From: Strobilurus pachycystidiatus
Lineage: Eukaryota; Basidiomycota; Agaricomycetes; Agaricales; Physalacriaceae
NCBI GenBank assembly: GCA_019915135.1
Contig: JAHLMK010000011.1
Location: 1 to 64,000 of the forward strand
DNA: 64,000 nucleotides
Direction of reading: 5' to 3'
In this document: positions 63,186 to 64,000 of the stretch, piece by piece
Layout of the letters: each line of letters opens with the position of its first letter
How positions within the stretch are numbered: position 1 is the stretch's first letter
Position numbers and translations under genes: made by a program
The notes under the pieces: generated by a model
What the model was told of the DNA's origin: nothing
What the model saw: the letters and a program-made list of their open reading frames with translations, nothing else
Database searches by the model: none

Positions 63186-64000
63186 TCAAGCCGTATAGAC
63201 GAAATACATGTTCCTAGGATCCGTCAGTATGTAAGCATCCTACAGGTGGAATGGCGGCTTACTCCTTGTCAGTCATGTCCAAAAATGCATGCCGCTCTCG
63301 TTCCTTCTGCACGTCAATATCACTCCAACCACGGGCGGTTTTCTCTTGGGCTATCAAAGCTTGTTTCTTCATGTTCAACCTCATATTGATCCAACGCAAT
63401 AAGAATGTCACGAAGAGCTGTACGGTCAGCAGAACCAAGACCGCGATCTTGCCGGGGATGTAGGCCGGGGCGTCCTTTGGCAGGAATATCTCAGCTCCGA
63501 CAATGTTTCCAACGCAGAACGCCACGAGGGTCATTGCGTTGACGGTACTCTTCTTCGTATGGCCGCTGGTGTTGCTAGCATTGTACGCATAGACCACAGA
63601 GAGCGAGCTCCCGAACGTCTCTGTCAGATACGAAGCTTGGAGAAGCAGTCAATATGAGGGGAAGCAAGCTATACGTTTCTCGACTCACCGAAGAGAAGCA
63701 CTCCTTTGCTCCCAGTAATGTTCAACCCTACCATGATAGCTTTGCAAAGCATTAGTACCGGCGTAGGAGCAGCGACCAGTGAAGTTTACCTGCCCCGATG
63801 ATAGTGGGAATGAGAGCGAAGACGATGGGCAGCATCCGTTCTCCCTTTGACAAGTGTAAGTCATGAGTCGCCGCCAATGCATTACCCAACCTTTTTGTCC
63901 GAATACCAACCACAAAAGAGGGTCATGACGGCGGCCACCGCCCCACCAGGTGTTGAGAAGATGAGAGTTTGTCTGGACGTGAACCCGAAGCTCTTGATAA
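63186..64000 (-). CDS. MFS permease, anion:cation symporter (allantoate-permease-like), 3' part
   Basis: The C-terminal part of a major-facilitator transporter on the minus strand. The 5' end lies beyond position 64000 and the stop TGA is at 63186-63188. Recognisable: SFGFTSRQTLIFSTPGGAVA, a loop with GWYSDKKGERMLPI (basic loop after a transmembrane helix), NITGSKGVLLFAS, then TKKSTVNAMTLVAFCVGNIV. That helix motif is followed by GAEIFLPKDAPAYIPGKIAV, typical of the fungal Dal5/ACS family of the MFS. The last helix LVLLTVQLFVTFLLRWINMR precedes a cytoplasmic tail rich in charged residues, ending in a small last exon (MYFVYTA). The substrate is probably an organic anion or vitamin-like compound; the family does not tell which. 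It could serve the neighbouring prenyltransferase product, but that is only proximity. Confidence 0.85.

Noticed and set aside
1..64000. tRNA and rRNA genes
   Set aside because: Read through for cloverleaf-like ends and conserved T-arm sequences; none could be supported by eye.

Overview
The window looks like nuclear DNA of a filamentous basidiomycete (Agaricomycetes type). Its genes carry many short introns (about 47-65 bp, GT/AG, CTNAY-like branch sites), are densely packed, and often start back to back. Protein families typical of such fungi are present: a PriA-like secreted protein, DMATS prenyltransferase, Zn2Cys6 regulators and a Ty3/gypsy retrotransposon. All calls come from reading the sequence; no database search was run.

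Layout. (1) 1-9657: a short-chain dehydrogenase/reductase gene on the minus strand, split by an 8.9-kb LTR retrotransposon (505-9403) with two identical LTRs. The element encodes Gag-protease, RT-RNase H, integrase and an unassigned accessory protein. (2) 9.7-17.6 kb: accessory, repeat-rich DNA with one MITE-like element, one small basic protein gene, a cluster of perfect hairpins, GA-rich tandem repeats, a G18 tract and almost 3 kb without a recognisable gene. (3) 17.6-30.6 kb: PYM and CSN3 (divergent), an ABCG half-transporter, a PriA-like protein, a voltage-gated K+ channel, a flavin-binding PNPOx-like protein and a stand-alone Nup96. (4) 30.8-49.6 kb: two diverged paralogous dynamin-superfamily (SLIP-GC-like) GTPases in inverted orientation. 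Between them lie a small hypothetical gene, VPS26 and GPN3 (divergent), a small His/Ser-rich protein, a regulator with two tandem Zn2Cys6 clusters, and decayed copies of that regulator. (5) 49.6-64 kb: a second MITE-like element, a disordered nuclear-type protein, cohesin SMC1, a conserved hypothetical, a DMATS prenyltransferase and the 3' part of an MFS permease.

Most genes are housekeeping functions (mRNA surveillance, COP9, nuclear pore, retromer, RNA polymerase assembly, cohesin) and do not form one pathway. The least ordinary features are: the retrotransposon's layout and accessory ORF; the paired 3-nt and 7-nt microexons kept in both GTPase paralogues; and the double zinc-cluster regulator, whose two DNA-binding domains share intron positions and a 13-nt exon, pointing to an internal exon duplication.
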